Notes under the pieces: generated by a model | Database searches by the model: none | Seen by the model: the letters and a program-made list of their open reading frames with translations, nothing else | Told to the model about the DNA's origin: nothing | Part shown: positions 25,868 to 34,663 of the stretch, piece after piece | How the letters are laid out: the number at the start of each line of letters is the position of its first letter | How positions within the stretch are numbered: position 1 is the first letter of the stretch | Made by a program: the position numbers and the translations under genes | Source: Lachnospiraceae bacterium | Lineage (GTDB): Bacteria; Bacillota; Clostridia; Lachnospirales; Lachnospiraceae | Assembly (NCBI GenBank): GCA_030540075.1 | Contig: JAUNWX010000017.1 | Span: 1 to 43,989 of the forward strand | Direction: 5' to 3' | Length of the DNA: 43,989 bases

Positions 25868-26719
25868 ATGCATCAGAATCGCGACTACCTGTTTCGGGAT
25901 CCGGACTACAGCGCCGATCCAACGAAACGAATCCCATATGAAGATACGCTGGACTTTTTCGTCGAAGGTTCCGAGCTGTACGGCGAGGTCTATGTACCGG
26001 GTGAGATTTATGAACGCCCACTGCCGACGGTGCTGCTCGTACATGGCTTTCCGGGCATCGTCTCGAGCGACGACCTCGCCCAGGCGCTCTGTCGTGCCGG
26101 CTTTCTCGTGATGCGCATGAATCACCGCGGAGCCTGGAATTCCGAGGGCAGCTACGCCATCTCCGGCTGCATCACGGACGCCATCGCCCTTGCAAAGTAT
26201 GCGGCGAGCGAGGGCGCGGAGCGCTATGGTGCGGATCCGGACCGGATCTTCTTCTGCGGACACAGCATGGGCGGCAACACCGTCCTCAATGCGACGCGGG
26301 CACTTCCGTGGATCCGTGGCACCATCATGATGGCACCGTATGACCTCGCCTATGCCTTCACTAAACAGAAAGAGTCGCAGCTTCGCAGCATGATCGCGTC
26401 CTCGGATGGTCGTCTTCTCCATCTCAACACGAAGGAGGAGCAGGAGCGTGTCTTCCGGGACGCTGAGGCGCACTGGCAGATATTTCACTTCACCCAGGCC
26501 GTGCAGAGCATGAAGGATCGAAACCTTCTGATGATCGGTGGCACCTTCGATCAGATCGCACCGGTGCAGGAGATGATCGAGCCGCTTTGGACCGAGCTCG
26601 AGAAGCTCGGCACCGCCGCAAACCACCGAAAGGTCTACCTCCCGGGCGACCACGGCTTCCAGAGCTGCCGCATCGCCCTCATCGAAACCATCGCCGACTG
26701 GCTGCTGGAGCTGATCTGA
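25868..26719 (+). CDS. Alpha/beta hydrolase
   Basis: A 283-residue serine hydrolase. The nucleophile elbow is GHSMGG (FFCGHSMGGNTV), the oxyanion region is LLVHGFPGI, and the C-terminal His lies in PGDHGFQS. It has no signal peptide, so it acts in the cytoplasm. An esterase or acyl-peptidase role is likely, substrate unknown. Its ATG directly follows the symporter TAA, with GGAGG inside the symporter tail, indicating translational coupling. Confidence 0.87.
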   Translation: MHQNRDYLFRDPDYSADPTKRIPYEDTLDFFVEGSELYGEVYVPGEIYERPLPTVLLVHGFPGIVSSDDLAQALCRAGFLVMRMNHRGAWNSEGSYAISGCITDAIALAKYAASEGAERYGADPDRIFFCGHSMGGNTVLNATRALPWIRGTIMMAPYDLAYAFTKQKESQLRSMIASSDGRLLHLNTKEEQERVFRDAEAHWQIFHFTQAVQSMKDRNLLMIGGTFDQIAPVQEMIEPLWTELEKLGTAANHRKVYLPGDHGFQSCRIALIETIADWLLELI

Positions 26720-26740
26720 ATTTCATACATCATAAAACAA

Positions 26741-26788
26741 CCCCGGCGGTAAACCATTAAGAAATGTGGTTTACCGCCGGGGTTCTTT
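26741..26788. terminator. Bidirectional rho-independent terminator
   Basis: A near-perfect stem CCCCGGCGGTAAACCA/TGGTTTACCGCCGGGG lies between the convergent hydrolase and MATE genes, followed by TTCTTTGT on the plus strand and ACAA-rich sequence on the other side. Confidence 0.88.
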
Positions 26789-26801
26789 GTCATCATTCTT
26801 C

Positions 26802-28118
26802 TTATCTTCTGCTTTTCCGTATCGCGACGACGAGCAGCGCAGCGGTGATGGCTTCGGCGGCGGTGAAGGCGAGCCAGATGCCGGTCATGCCGAAGAGCCA
26901 GGCCAGGAGGAGGGCGCAGAGGATGATCGCGACGATGCCGCGGACGATGGAGACGAGGAAGGACCACATCGCGGATTCGGTCGCGGAGAGGTAGCCTGCG
27001 CCAACGATATTGAAACCCGCGAAGATATAGCCGAGGAAGTAGAGCCGCATACCCTGCACGCCGAGCCGCGCCATATCCGGATTCTGCTCCGTGTTAAAGA
27101 TCGCCACGATCTGCGCCGGGAAGAGGTTGAACACGAGCAGGAACAGGAGCGCAAACACCAGCGACGAGATCATCGCGAGCCGCAGCGTTTCACTGACCTG
27201 CTTCGTCATCCGCCGACCGTAAAAATCACTGAAGAGCGGCTGCGCACCCTGCGCGATACCGCCGAAGACCGCCGTTTCCACGAGGGCAATGTTGCAGACC
27301 ACACTGAAGGCGGCGACGCCGACATTGCCCGTCAGCGAGAGGATCAGGAAGTTGAAGACCAGCATCGTCACGCCCGACGCGATGTCGCCGACAAACGCCG
27401 AGGTTCCGAGCTGCGAGGCCTGCAGAATCATGCGCCACGACGGCTTCCAGTTCTTCATCCGGATCGAACACTTCTTCGTAAACATATGCGTTCCGCAGAC
27501 CGCACAGCTCACGATCGGTGAGATACCGGTGGCGAGGGCGGCACCCGCGATGCCGAGCTTCATCGGGAACATGAAGATATAGTCGAAGATGATGTTGAAA
27601 ACGCCACTCAGGAACACCGCAACCATCGCGGTACGCGGCGCACCATCGTTCCGGGTGAAGGCGCTCACGCAGCGGTTCAGCATAAAGAGCGGTGAAAACA
27701 TCATGAAGATCCGGGTATACGGGATACCCACCGCAGCGACCTCCGCATCCGCGCCGAGGAGCTGCAGGATCTGCGGCACACAGAAGAGTCCGAGCAGCAT
27801 GAACGGGATGCTGCAGATCATCGACCATACGATGGAATTCGTGAAGTAGCGGTCCGCCTCGTCCTCGCTACGTGCACGGCAGATTGTGAAGCGCGTCGCC
27901 GATCCCACCGAAAACATATCACCGAAGGCGAAGATCAGATTATAGATCGGGAGCACCAGGTTCAGTGCCGCCATGCCGGTCGCACCCCCCGCGATGGAGA
28001 TGAAGAAGGTGTCCACCAGGATGTAGGCTGACATGCCCATCTGCCCGATGATATTCGTCGCGACGTATTCCGTAAAAAGCGCCGGGACGCTCTGCGTCCG
28101 CGCGTGATTCTGATTCAT
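26802..28118 (-). CDS. MATE-family efflux transporter
   Basis: A membrane protein of 438 residues with about twelve hydrophobic helices in two six-helix halves. It shows MATE features such as DTFFISIAGGATGMAALNLVLPIY and GIAQGAQPLFSDFYG. It probably exports cationic drugs or metabolites using a Na+ or H+ gradient. The ATG at 28118 is preferred because GAGG lies 5 nt upstream; the in-frame ATG at 28136 has no such site. No regulator is adjacent. Confidence 0.9.
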   Translation of the reverse strand: MNQNHARTQSVPALFTEYVATNIIGQMGMSAYILVDTFFISIAGGATGMAALNLVLPIYNLIFAFGDMFSVGSATRFTICRARSEDEADRYFTNSIVWSMICSIPFMLLGLFCVPQILQLLGADAEVAAVGIPYTRIFMMFSPLFMLNRCVSAFTRNDGAPRTAMVAVFLSGVFNIIFDYIFMFPMKLGIAGAALATGISPIVSCAVCGTHMFTKKCSIRMKNWKPSWRMILQASQLGTSAFVGDIASGVTMLVFNFLILSLTGNVGVAAFSVVCNIALVETAVFGGIAQGAQPLFSDFYGRRMTKQVSETLRLAMISSLVFALLFLLVFNLFPAQIVAIFNTEQNPDMARLGVQGMRLYFLGYIFAGFNIVGAGYLSATESAMWSFLVSIVRGIVAIILCALLLAWLFGMTGIWLAFTAAEAITAALLVVAIRKSRR

Positions 28119-28185
28119 AAAAACCTCACTATTCATTACAATGTTGTGGCGGGCCCCCGGAGCGCCGGGTTCCCCATCTAAATCA

Positions 28186-28770
28186 TCATCTTTCAGCGAT
28201 GTACTCGGCGGTCGTCATCAGCTCGACGTGCAGTGGGCTCAGTCCCTGCAGGATCGTCTGTACCGCGCGCTCGCTGTCGGCATCCACCCCGGCGCAGGCG
28301 TCGGTGAGATACACGAAGCGGTAGCCGGCATCCGTGCCCTCGAAGAAGGTCGAAAGGACGCAGCACTCCGCCACGACACCCGTGAGGACGACGCGTCCGC
28401 CGTGCACCATGCTGCGGTCCGCGGCGACGCGCACGTACTCATTCGAGAAGCAGCTGTAGGTGCACTTGTCGATGTACGGGAACTCCTCCACGTAGCGGGC
28501 GATCGCCGGGATGAACTCGTTCATGACCGGATTCTCATTGATGGCACGGTTTTCGCGATTGTAATCGGCCCAGACGCCCTGCGCATCCTCGTCTGCCGCC
28601 GCGATGTAGCGGGTCAGCAGGACGCTCGGCGCGTCGCGAAGCTCCAGCACATGGTCGAGGAGCGTCGCGATCTGCTGCGCGGCCTCGTTCACGTGCGCGC
28701 AGGCCCAGGGATTTCCCGGCTGGTAGACCTTCTGCATATCGATTACCAGGATCGTGTCTTCTTTTCTCAT
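28186..28770 (-). CDS. Isochorismatase-family cysteine hydrolase
   Basis: A protein of 194 residues counted from the ATG at 28770, which has AAGGA 8 nt upstream; an ATG three codons earlier is too close to that site. The Asp-Lys-Cys triad of the family is visible as LVIDMQ (Asp), YIDKCTYS (Lys) and GVVAECCVLST (Cys, after the cis-peptide region). Members hydrolyse nicotinamide, isochorismate or N-carbamoyl compounds; which applies cannot be read here. It lies downstream of no obvious partner and is divergent from the ECF transporter. Confidence 0.88.
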   Translation of the reverse strand: MRKEDTILVIDMQKVYQPGNPWACAHVNEAAQQIATLLDHVLELRDAPSVLLTRYIAAADEDAQGVWADYNRENRAINENPVMNEFIPAIARYVEEFPYIDKCTYSCFSNEYVRVAADRSMVHGGRVVLTGVVAECCVLSTFFEGTDAGYRFVYLTDACAGVDADSERAVQTILQGLSPLHVELMTTAEYIAER

Positions 28771-28944
28771 CGCTTCCATCCTTTCTGACGCACAGTGTCC
28801 CGAAGCGTACCATATATTTGTAAAAAGTCACGCGGCAATAGCGCCGAATTCCCTCGCAAAAGCATCACCCGCTTGTGTGATTCTTAACAAAGATTTCGAA
28901 ACATCCGCTCTTTTCAGTAAAATGAATGTAAATTATGGTACTTC

Positions 28945-28998
28945 ATGGTATAATCTTGTGTAACTATAGCATATTTTAGCGTTGAGCTATAGACCTGT
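28945..28998 (+). promoter_or_regulatory. Promoter and leader hairpin of the ECF S-component gene
   Basis: Extended -10 TGG-TATAAT (TATAAT 28949-28954), poor -35. The leader of about 57 nt contains CTATAGC/GCTATAG arms around an AT-rich loop (about 28964-28992). No known riboswitch consensus was recognised. Confidence 0.5.
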
Positions 28999-29015
28999 AT
29001 GAAAAGGGGAGAATC

Positions 29016-29618
29016 ATGGGAAAGCTTTTTAAAACAAACTTCACCACACCTGTCATCGTTCTGATCCCGGCCTGTATCGGTATCAACTACCTCGGTAAGC
29101 TGTTCGCAGCGGTACTGAAGCTGCCACTCTGGCTCGACTGTATCGGTACCTGCATCGGCGCGATCCTGGGCGGTCCGATCATCGGCGGTATCTGCGGCGC
29201 GGCCAACAACCTGATCTATGGCTTCACCACCGGCGACAACATCACACTCGTGTATGCACTGACGTCTTTCTTCATCGGTATCGCGGTCGGCGTGATGGCA
29301 CGTCTCGGCTACATGAAGACGCTGCCGAAGGCGATGCTCACCGCCTGTGCCGGCGGCTTCGCAGCGGTTCTGGTTTCCACTCCGCTCAACATCATCTTCT
29401 GGGGTGGTACCACGGGTAATGTCTGGGGCGACGCTGTTTTCGCAGCGACACAGGCAGCGAAGATGCCGGTCTTCCTCGGTTCTCTCCTCGACGAGATCGT
29501 GGTCGATGTACCGGATAAGATCATCACCCTCGCGATCGTGTACTTCATCATCAAGGGTCTGCCGAAGAAGCTCACGGCGCTTTATGATGCGTCCAGCGAT
29601 ATCCAGTCGCTCGACTGA
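29016..29618 (+). CDS. ECF transporter substrate-binding (S) component
   Basis: A 200-residue integral membrane protein with about six helices, typical of S components. The helix LPLWLDCIGTCIGAILGGP is followed by GGICGAANNLIYGF, a pattern found in S components annotated as CD3073-like in Clostridia; that link is from memory. The substrate is not known. It should bind a vitamin or nucleoside-like ligand and deliver it through the T and A components encoded just downstream. AGGGGAG precedes the ATG. A terminator-like hairpin separates it from ecfT. Confidence 0.82.
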   Translation: MGKLFKTNFTTPVIVLIPACIGINYLGKLFAAVLKLPLWLDCIGTCIGAILGGPIIGGICGAANNLIYGFTTGDNITLVYALTSFFIGIAVGVMARLGYMKTLPKAMLTACAGGFAAVLVSTPLNIIFWGGTTGNVWGDAVFAATQAAKMPVFLGSLLDEIVVDVPDKIITLAIVYFIIKGLPKKLTALYDASSDIQSLD

Positions 29619-29662
29619 TGCACAAATATCTGCTACAATAAAAACTGAACATTGAAACATGG

Positions 29663-29699
29663 GCGGTCATCGAATCTGGGTGGCCGCCTTTCTTTTAAG
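29663..29699 (+). terminator. Terminator-like hairpin between S and T genes
   Basis: GGCGGTCA pairs with GTGGCCGCC (with G-T pairs) and is followed by TTTCTTTT. It could let the S gene be expressed above T and A. Confidence 0.6.
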
Positions 29700-29788
29700 A
29701 TTCCGTCTGCTTCGGCCAATGCATCCATCGGGATGCCCACCCGTCCGGGACCGAACGCCACCGCAGCAGAATCGACAGGGTAAACATC

Positions 29789-30562
29789 ATGAAATCCATC
29801 TCTCTTTATACGAACAACGGCTCCTGGCTGACGAAGCTCCATCCGTTCTCGAAGATTTTCTATCTCGTCGCGGCGATCGCGGTGCCGCTGATTTCCGGGC
29901 ATCTCCCGGTCTTTCTCGGCGTGATTCTGCTCAGCATCCTACTTCTGAAGAGTGCGGGGCTCGTGCATAAGGCCTTCCCGCTTCTGGCCTTCTCCTTCAC
30001 GATCATCCTGACCGTCGTGATCATCCAGGGCATCTTCAACCAGAAAAACATGACCGTCCTCTTCTCCCTGGGCCCGATTCACTTTTATAAGGAAGGACTT
30101 CTCTACGCTGCGCACATCGGCCTCAATATCCTGAACATGCTGCTCAGCTTCGCAATCCTCGTGCTGACCACGAGTCCGTCGGAGCTGGTCGAGGAGCTCG
30201 AGAAGAAGGGCTTCAGTCCGAAGTTCGGCTACATCATCAATTCCGTGTTCCAGATCATCCCGCAGATGACCGGCACGATGAATACGATCTCCGACGCCCA
30301 GAGAAGCCGTGGCATGGAGACCGAGGGCAGTCTCCTCACCCGTGCGAAGGCATTTCTGCCGCTCATCTCCCCGGTCGTCATGTCCGCGCTGACCTCGACC
30401 CGTGAGCGTGCCATCGCCCTCGAGGTGCGTGGCTTCGGCGGCTCGGCGAAGAAGACTTATCTCTACAGCCACCCGTACTCGAAGGCGGACCAGGTACTGA
30501 AGGCGCTCAGCATCCTCGCCGTGGTGGTGACCATCGTGCTGCGCGTCGTCCACGTACTGTGA
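29789..30562 (+). CDS. ecfT: ECF transporter transmembrane component (EcfT)
   Basis: A 257-residue membrane protein with four to five helices, followed by a cytoplasmic coupling region with the two Arg-Gly motifs of the family (DAQRSRGM and ALEVRGF) that dock on the ATPases. It links S component and ATPase movement. The ribosome binding site is weak (AGGG). The position between the S and A genes marks a dedicated (group I) ECF transporter. Confidence 0.88.
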   Translation: MKSISLYTNNGSWLTKLHPFSKIFYLVAAIAVPLISGHLPVFLGVILLSILLLKSAGLVHKAFPLLAFSFTIILTVVIIQGIFNQKNMTVLFSLGPIHFYKEGLLYAAHIGLNILNMLLSFAILVLTTSPSELVEELEKKGFSPKFGYIINSVFQIIPQMTGTMNTISDAQRSRGMETEGSLLTRAKAFLPLISPVVMSALTSTRERAIALEVRGFGGSAKKTYLYSHPYSKADQVLKALSILAVVVTIVLRVVHVL

Positions 30563-30604
30563 CGGCCGACAGCATTGGCCCAGACAGATGCTGCCGGGGC
30601 CGGA
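30562..30604 (+). other. Hairpin between ecfT and the ATPase gene
   Basis: CGGCC-GACAGCAT pairs with ATGCTG-CCGGGGCCG. The loop carries GCATTGGCC (30572-30580), the over-represented 9-mer. There is no T-tract, so a processing or attenuation role is only possible. Confidence 0.4.
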
Positions 30605-30675
30605 CCATCATGGGGTTATAAAGCGGGCCCGCCACGTGTGGTGAGCATCGCGTAATTTCGAAATCGGAGGAAATC

Positions 30676-32490
30676 ATGTCTCTCATCGAAGTGAAGGATC
30701 TTAAATATCGTTACCCGGGAACGACGGAGCTCGCGCTCGACGGCGTCAGCTTTACGGTCGAGAAGGGCGAGTTCATCGGCATCGCCGGTGAGAACGGCGC
30801 GGGCAAGAGTTCGCTCAGTCAGGCGCTGCTCGGGCTCATCCCGCAGTTTTACAAGGGCGCGTACGGTGGCTCCGTCACGGTCTGTGGCATGGACGCGCGG
30901 AACACGCCGGTATCCGAGCTCTGCCGCCACGTCGGCCTCGTCTTCCAGAATCCGTTCAATCAGCTGAGCGGCGCGAAGGACACGGTCTACGACGAGGTCG
31001 GCTACGGTCTTCAGAACCTCGGCTTCCCGCCAGAGGAGATCCGCACCCGCGTCGAGTCCGTGCTCCGCTGCTTCGGTATCTGGGAGTACCGCGACCGGAA
31101 TCCGTTCGATCTGTCCGGCGGCCAGCTCCAGCGCGTGGCCATCTGCTCCGTGCTCGCGATGAATCCGGACGTCCTCATCCTCGATGAGCCGACCTCCCAG
31201 CTCGACCCGGAGGGCTCCGAGGAGGTCTTCCATACCGTCGACGAGCTCACGAAGATGGGCATCACGATCATCATGATCGAGCAGAAGATCGAGAAGCTCG
31301 CCGGCTACTGTGACCGCGTGCTCCTCATGCACCAGGGCCAGGTCGTCGACTACGACACGCCGCGGAAGATTTTCTCCCGCGAGGATCTCTATGATCTCGG
31401 CGTGAATCCGCCGGCCTACACCCGCTTCGCCCGTGCCAATGCACTCGTCTTCGAGGATGGCACCCTCCCGGTGACGCATGCGGAAACGTTGGAGCTCGTG
31501 AAAGCCTCCGGCGCGGACCGAGCAGCGCTCATCGCGTCGCTCCGCGGGATGACCGCCGGGGTACAGATGGATAAGCAAGGGGACGGCGCTGCTGACGCAG
31601 CACCGCACTCGGGTACCGGTAGTAACGCCGATATGTCCGAGGCCGGCAGACAGCCTGCGGGCGCTGGCGAAGAGGCAGTTGCCGCCGAAGTTTCCACTTC
31701 GACGGGCGGCCGCAGCGCTTCGGAAGGCGCCGGCGCGGCAGCGACCTTCCAGGTGCAGGATCTGCGCTTCTCCTATGTGAAGGGCCGGGAGGTGCTGCAT
31801 GGGCTGAACCTCGCGCTCGATCATCGCCCGACAGCGATCATCGGTCAGAACGGTGCCGGCAAGACGACCCTCGTGCGTGTGCTGAAGGGCCTGCTGAAGC
31901 CGGACAGCGGCGAGATCCGCTACCAGGGCGAGAACCTCGAGACGAAGACCGTGGCGGAGCTTGCCTCCCGCGTCGGCTATGTCTTCCAGAATCCGGACGA
32001 CCAGATCTTCAAGTACAAGGTACTCGAGGAGGTCATGTTCGGTCCGCTGAACATCGGCATGTCCCCGCAGGAGGCCGAGGCGAGCGCCCACGAAGCACTG
32101 CGCATGGTCGGCCTCGATGAGAAGGCCGACGAGAATCCATACGACCTCGAACTCTCCGACCGGAAGATGGTCGCCATCGCCTCGGTGCTTGCGATGAACA
32201 CCGACGTCATCATCCTCGACGAGCCGACCATCGCCCAGAGCTGGAACGGTCGCGAGAAGATCCGCGAGATCATCCAGACCCAGGCCGCGCAGGGGAAGCT
32301 CGTCATCGCGATCCTCCACGACATGGACTTCGTCGCGAACTCCTTCGCCCGCGTCATCGCGATGGCCCACGGCGAGATCCTCGCCGACGGCGCACCGGCC
32401 GAGGTCTTCCGGAACCACCCGGTCCTCGAAAAGGCCGCCCTCGCCGCCCCGCCACTCTACGAGCTGCTGGAAGAACTGGAAGCGATGTGA
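30676..32490 (+). CDS. ECF transporter fused double ATPase (EcfA-EcfA')
   Basis: A 604-residue protein with two ABC domains. NBD1 (about 1-240): Walker A GENGAGKSS (38-46), signature LSGGQ (146-150), Walker B LILDEP with Glu171, but Gln203 in place of the H-loop His. NBD2 (about 357-590): Walker A GQNGAGKTT (390-398), Walker B with Glu516, H-loop His548, but the signature reads LELSD (491-495). An Ala/Gly/Ser-rich linker (about 295-356) joins them. Both defects fall in the composite site made by the NBD1 P-loop and NBD2 signature, so one ATP site is predicted weak and the other intact. GGAGG precedes the ATG. It energises the adjacent T and S components. Confidence 0.92.
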   Translation: MSLIEVKDLKYRYPGTTELALDGVSFTVEKGEFIGIAGENGAGKSSLSQALLGLIPQFYKGAYGGSVTVCGMDARNTPVSELCRHVGLVFQNPFNQLSGAKDTVYDEVGYGLQNLGFPPEEIRTRVESVLRCFGIWEYRDRNPFDLSGGQLQRVAICSVLAMNPDVLILDEPTSQLDPEGSEEVFHTVDELTKMGITIIMIEQKIEKLAGYCDRVLLMHQGQVVDYDTPRKIFSREDLYDLGVNPPAYTRFARANALVFEDGTLPVTHAETLELVKASGADRAALIASLRGMTAGVQMDKQGDGAADAAPHSGTGSNADMSEAGRQPAGAGEEAVAAEVSTSTGGRSASEGAGAAATFQVQDLRFSYVKGREVLHGLNLALDHRPTAIIGQNGAGKTTLVRVLKGLLKPDSGEIRYQGENLETKTVAELASRVGYVFQNPDDQIFKYKVLEEVMFGPLNIGMSPQEAEASAHEALRMVGLDEKADENPYDLELSDRKMVAIASVLAMNTDVIILDEPTIAQSWNGREKIREIIQTQAAQGKLVIAILHDMDFVANSFARVIAMAHGEILADGAPAEVFRNHPVLEKAALAAPPLYELLEELEAM

Positions 32491-32497
32491 TGATAAT

Positions 32498-32559
32498 AAA
32501 AAGTGGCCGTCCGACAAGCAGATTGGAAATCAATTCACTTGCCGGACGGCCACTTTTTG
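32498..32559. terminator. Bidirectional terminator after the ECF operon
   Basis: The stem AAAAAGTGGCCGTCCG/CGGACGGCCACTTTTT ends in a T-tract. Confidence 0.88.
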
Positions 32560-32595
32560 TAGCAGTTCAGCCGGGGTGATTTTGTAACCCGGATC

Positions 32596-32716
32596 ATTTT
32601 CAAGGAATCTCCATACCAGGCGCCTCTTCTCGTTTGCCTGCCCACCCCAGTATACATCCTTTATCTACTTACATATCGGCCCCGCCCCGTGCAGGCAAAC
32701 AAAAAATCGGCGCCTG
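32596..32716 (-). repeat. Dispersed palindromic repeat (GTTTGCCTGC family), copy B
   Basis: On the minus strand this matches copy A (21346-21469) nearly base for base, including the ATATGTAAGTAGATAAA centre, with inner ends at 32632-32641 and 32691-32700 and an outer GGCGCC pair. The match continues into GATACAGCAT and CCGCTC beyond 32716, as at copy A. Confidence 0.8.
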
Positions 32717-32794
32717 TTTTCGTTTGAGCGGATAATGCTGTATCGCATGTTGATAAAGGCTGGCATCGGTTTTTTCACAAATTTGCTTTATCCG

Positions 32795-33260
32795 AATCGT
32801 ATGCCATTAGGCTTTTTCACAGTTTCCTTTCCTGGCGAGTCTATGACATTAAGTCCCGTCACTCTCGCTCAGTAAAATCCGAGTGAAATCTCGATTTTTG
32901 ACGCAAAAGCCCTCAATTTCGAGGCAGTGACTTTATCTTCTTCTCTGATTTTCTTCTGCAAACCAACAGCTGAGCCAGCCTCGACGCCGCATACTTAATG
33001 TCACAGTTCAAAAAATTTCCCTGATTGTGAAATAATCTAATGGCATGACTCTCTGAAATCCACGATCTGTAAAAGTCACTTAATGTCACGAAATCTGAAA
33101 CCAGCCTGTTTGTAACAAACTCTGGAAAATCTAATGGCATCTCCCTTAGAAAAACTCATTTTGCGAAAACCACTTAATGGCACGATATCTAAAAATGTCC
33201 TGTTTATAACAAATTCCAGAAAATCTAATGTCATGTCTCCTGGAAATCCACTCTTTGCGA
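32795..33260. repeat. Imperfect tandem array with CTTAATGKCA sites
   Basis: Alternating boxes CTTAATGTCAC and CTAATGGCATG recur at about 32993, 33035, 33079, 33131, 33173 and 33225 (spacing 42-51 bp), with related boxes in the opposite sense at about 32800 and 32842. The intervening sequence also repeats (CCTGTTTGTAACAAACTCTGG and a variant), giving units of about 93 bp. Minus-strand frames through it encode a repeated LDFxEFVxNR peptide, but no ribosome binding site was seen and a protein is doubtful. It lies upstream of an ATPase gene. Confidence 0.7.
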
Positions 33261-33390
33261 AAGAATGCCAATGACCAGGGGGGAGTGCAGCAATGCTGTT
33301 TTCGAAGAAACTGCAATTTATAAATCTCATGTAGTGGAGCTCCTGATATTCCCTCGCCCGATTATGATATTGAATACCTCCGCGGTAAAA

Positions 33391-33466
33391 GCGTCGATTT
33401 TTTGGTTTGCTTGCATGGGGCGGGGCCGCTATGTGAATAGATACCCTCCGGGTCCCCTGCCTACCT
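33391..33466 (+). repeat. Dispersed palindromic repeat, decayed copy C
   Basis: It shares CGATTTTTT, GTTTGCTTGCATGGGGCGGG and the ATGTGAATAGATA centre with copy A. The right end has diverged and the inverted end is lost. Confidence 0.65.
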
Positions 33467-33596
33467 GAACTGTCTGCGAAAACTTGACATAAAACTGAGC
33501 TGATATTAAAATCAGATATAACAAGATATAACAAAAGTATCTCTAATAGGGGATATCACTACAACTGCCGCAATAAAAATAAGAAGGGAGGAGCTG

Positions 33597-34631
33597 ATGG
33601 GAAATCCATTTACATTGAATTTCGGACTGGAGCCTGCAAGCTACATTTCGAGGAAGCAACAGTCCGATGAAATCATCCGCAATTTTTCATCGGATCCGTC
33701 ACCAGCGCATCTGTATATGGTGACCGGTATTCGTGGCGTGGGAAAAACGGTTTTTATGACTGAAATCGAAGAACTCTTTAAAAAGCAAGGGTGGATCGTC
33801 TGTGATCTCAGTATCGAAGGGGACCTTCTGAAGTCATTCGCTGCAAAGCTTTATAATGAAGAAAAACTGAATGCTTTATTTTTAAGTGCAAAGCTGAATC
33901 TTTCCTATTTTGGTCTTGGAATTCATATCGATGATAATCCGGCGATTACTGATCTTTCCATCGCCATCGAGCGCATGCTGAAAATCGTTGCAAAGCAGAA
34001 CAAAAAGGTGTTGATCGCCATCGATGAGGCTGTAAATTCTGCATCTATGCGCCAATTTGCCAGCGAATTTCAGATCTTTCTTCGGAACAAATATCCGATT
34101 TATCTTCTGATGACTGGATTATATGAGAACATTTATGAACTTCAGAATGAAAAAACGCTGACCTTTTTGTACCGTGCACCGAAAATCACGCTGGAACCGC
34201 TGAATATGCTTGCTGTGGTGGATGGATATCAGAAGATCTTTCAGAATACGGAAGAGGAAGCCCGTAAGATGGCGCTGCTGACGCAGGGCTATTCCTATGC
34301 ATATCAGGTGGTGGGATATCTCTGCTGGGAAGCCGGTGTGAAGACCATTAATGACGACATCGTCCGTCAGTTTGATATCAACATGGATGAGTATGTATAT
34401 GGCAAAATCTGGGATGAGCAGTCCGAGCTGAAACGAAAAATACTACTTGCGATGGTCGAGACATCCTCCGGTTCCGTCACCGACATACGAGAAAAAGTCG
34501 GCATGACGCCTTCTCAGTTTTCGGTGTATCGAAGTCGCCTGATTCGTCAGGGACTGATCCGAGCGGACGGATATGGACAGCTGGCATTTACGCTGCCTCG
34601 CTTTGATGAGTTTTTAAAAAGGCAGTGGTGA
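33597..34631 (+). CDS. P-loop ATPase with C-terminal winged helix
   Basis: A 344-residue AAA/STAND-like ATP-binding protein. Walker A TGIRGVGKT (about 43-51), Walker B VLIAIDEAVN (about 139-148), sensor-like LLMTGLYEN, and a C-terminal winged helix (about 280-344, SVTDIREKVGMTPSQFSVYRSRLIRQGLI). Proteins of this kind occur in many Clostridia with no fixed function. It is more AT-rich than its neighbours and lies behind the tandem and dispersed repeats, which suggests a mobile or defence-related locus, but no partner gene is present. A strong GGGAGGAG precedes the ATG. Confidence 0.8.
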   Translation: MGNPFTLNFGLEPASYISRKQQSDEIIRNFSSDPSPAHLYMVTGIRGVGKTVFMTEIEELFKKQGWIVCDLSIEGDLLKSFAAKLYNEEKLNALFLSAKLNLSYFGLGIHIDDNPAITDLSIAIERMLKIVAKQNKKVLIAIDEAVNSASMRQFASEFQIFLRNKYPIYLLMTGLYENIYELQNEKTLTFLYRAPKITLEPLNMLAVVDGYQKIFQNTEEEARKMALLTQGYSYAYQVVGYLCWEAGVKTINDDIVRQFDINMDEYVYGKIWDEQSELKRKILLAMVETSSGSVTDIREKVGMTPSQFSVYRSRLIRQGLIRADGYGQLAFTLPRFDEFLKRQW

Positions 34632-34663
34632 ACGTTCCGAACTCAAATAAGCAGTATAAAAAA

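Noticed and set aside
25109-26653. A 514-codon minus-strand frame opposite the symporter and hydrolase
   Set aside because: It is a shadow of two well-supported genes.
28954-29015. Riboswitch ahead of the ECF S gene
   Set aside because: Only a simple stem is present; no preQ1, TPP, cobalamin, FMN or other consensus could be matched.
32795-33260. CRISPR array
   Set aside because: Units are imperfect, with no constant repeat and unique spacers, and no cas genes are nearby.
32913-33534. Protein with repeated LDFxEFVxNR peptide on the minus strand
   Set aside because: It arises from the tandem DNA repeat, frames change between units, and no start signal is seen; kept only as a repeat.
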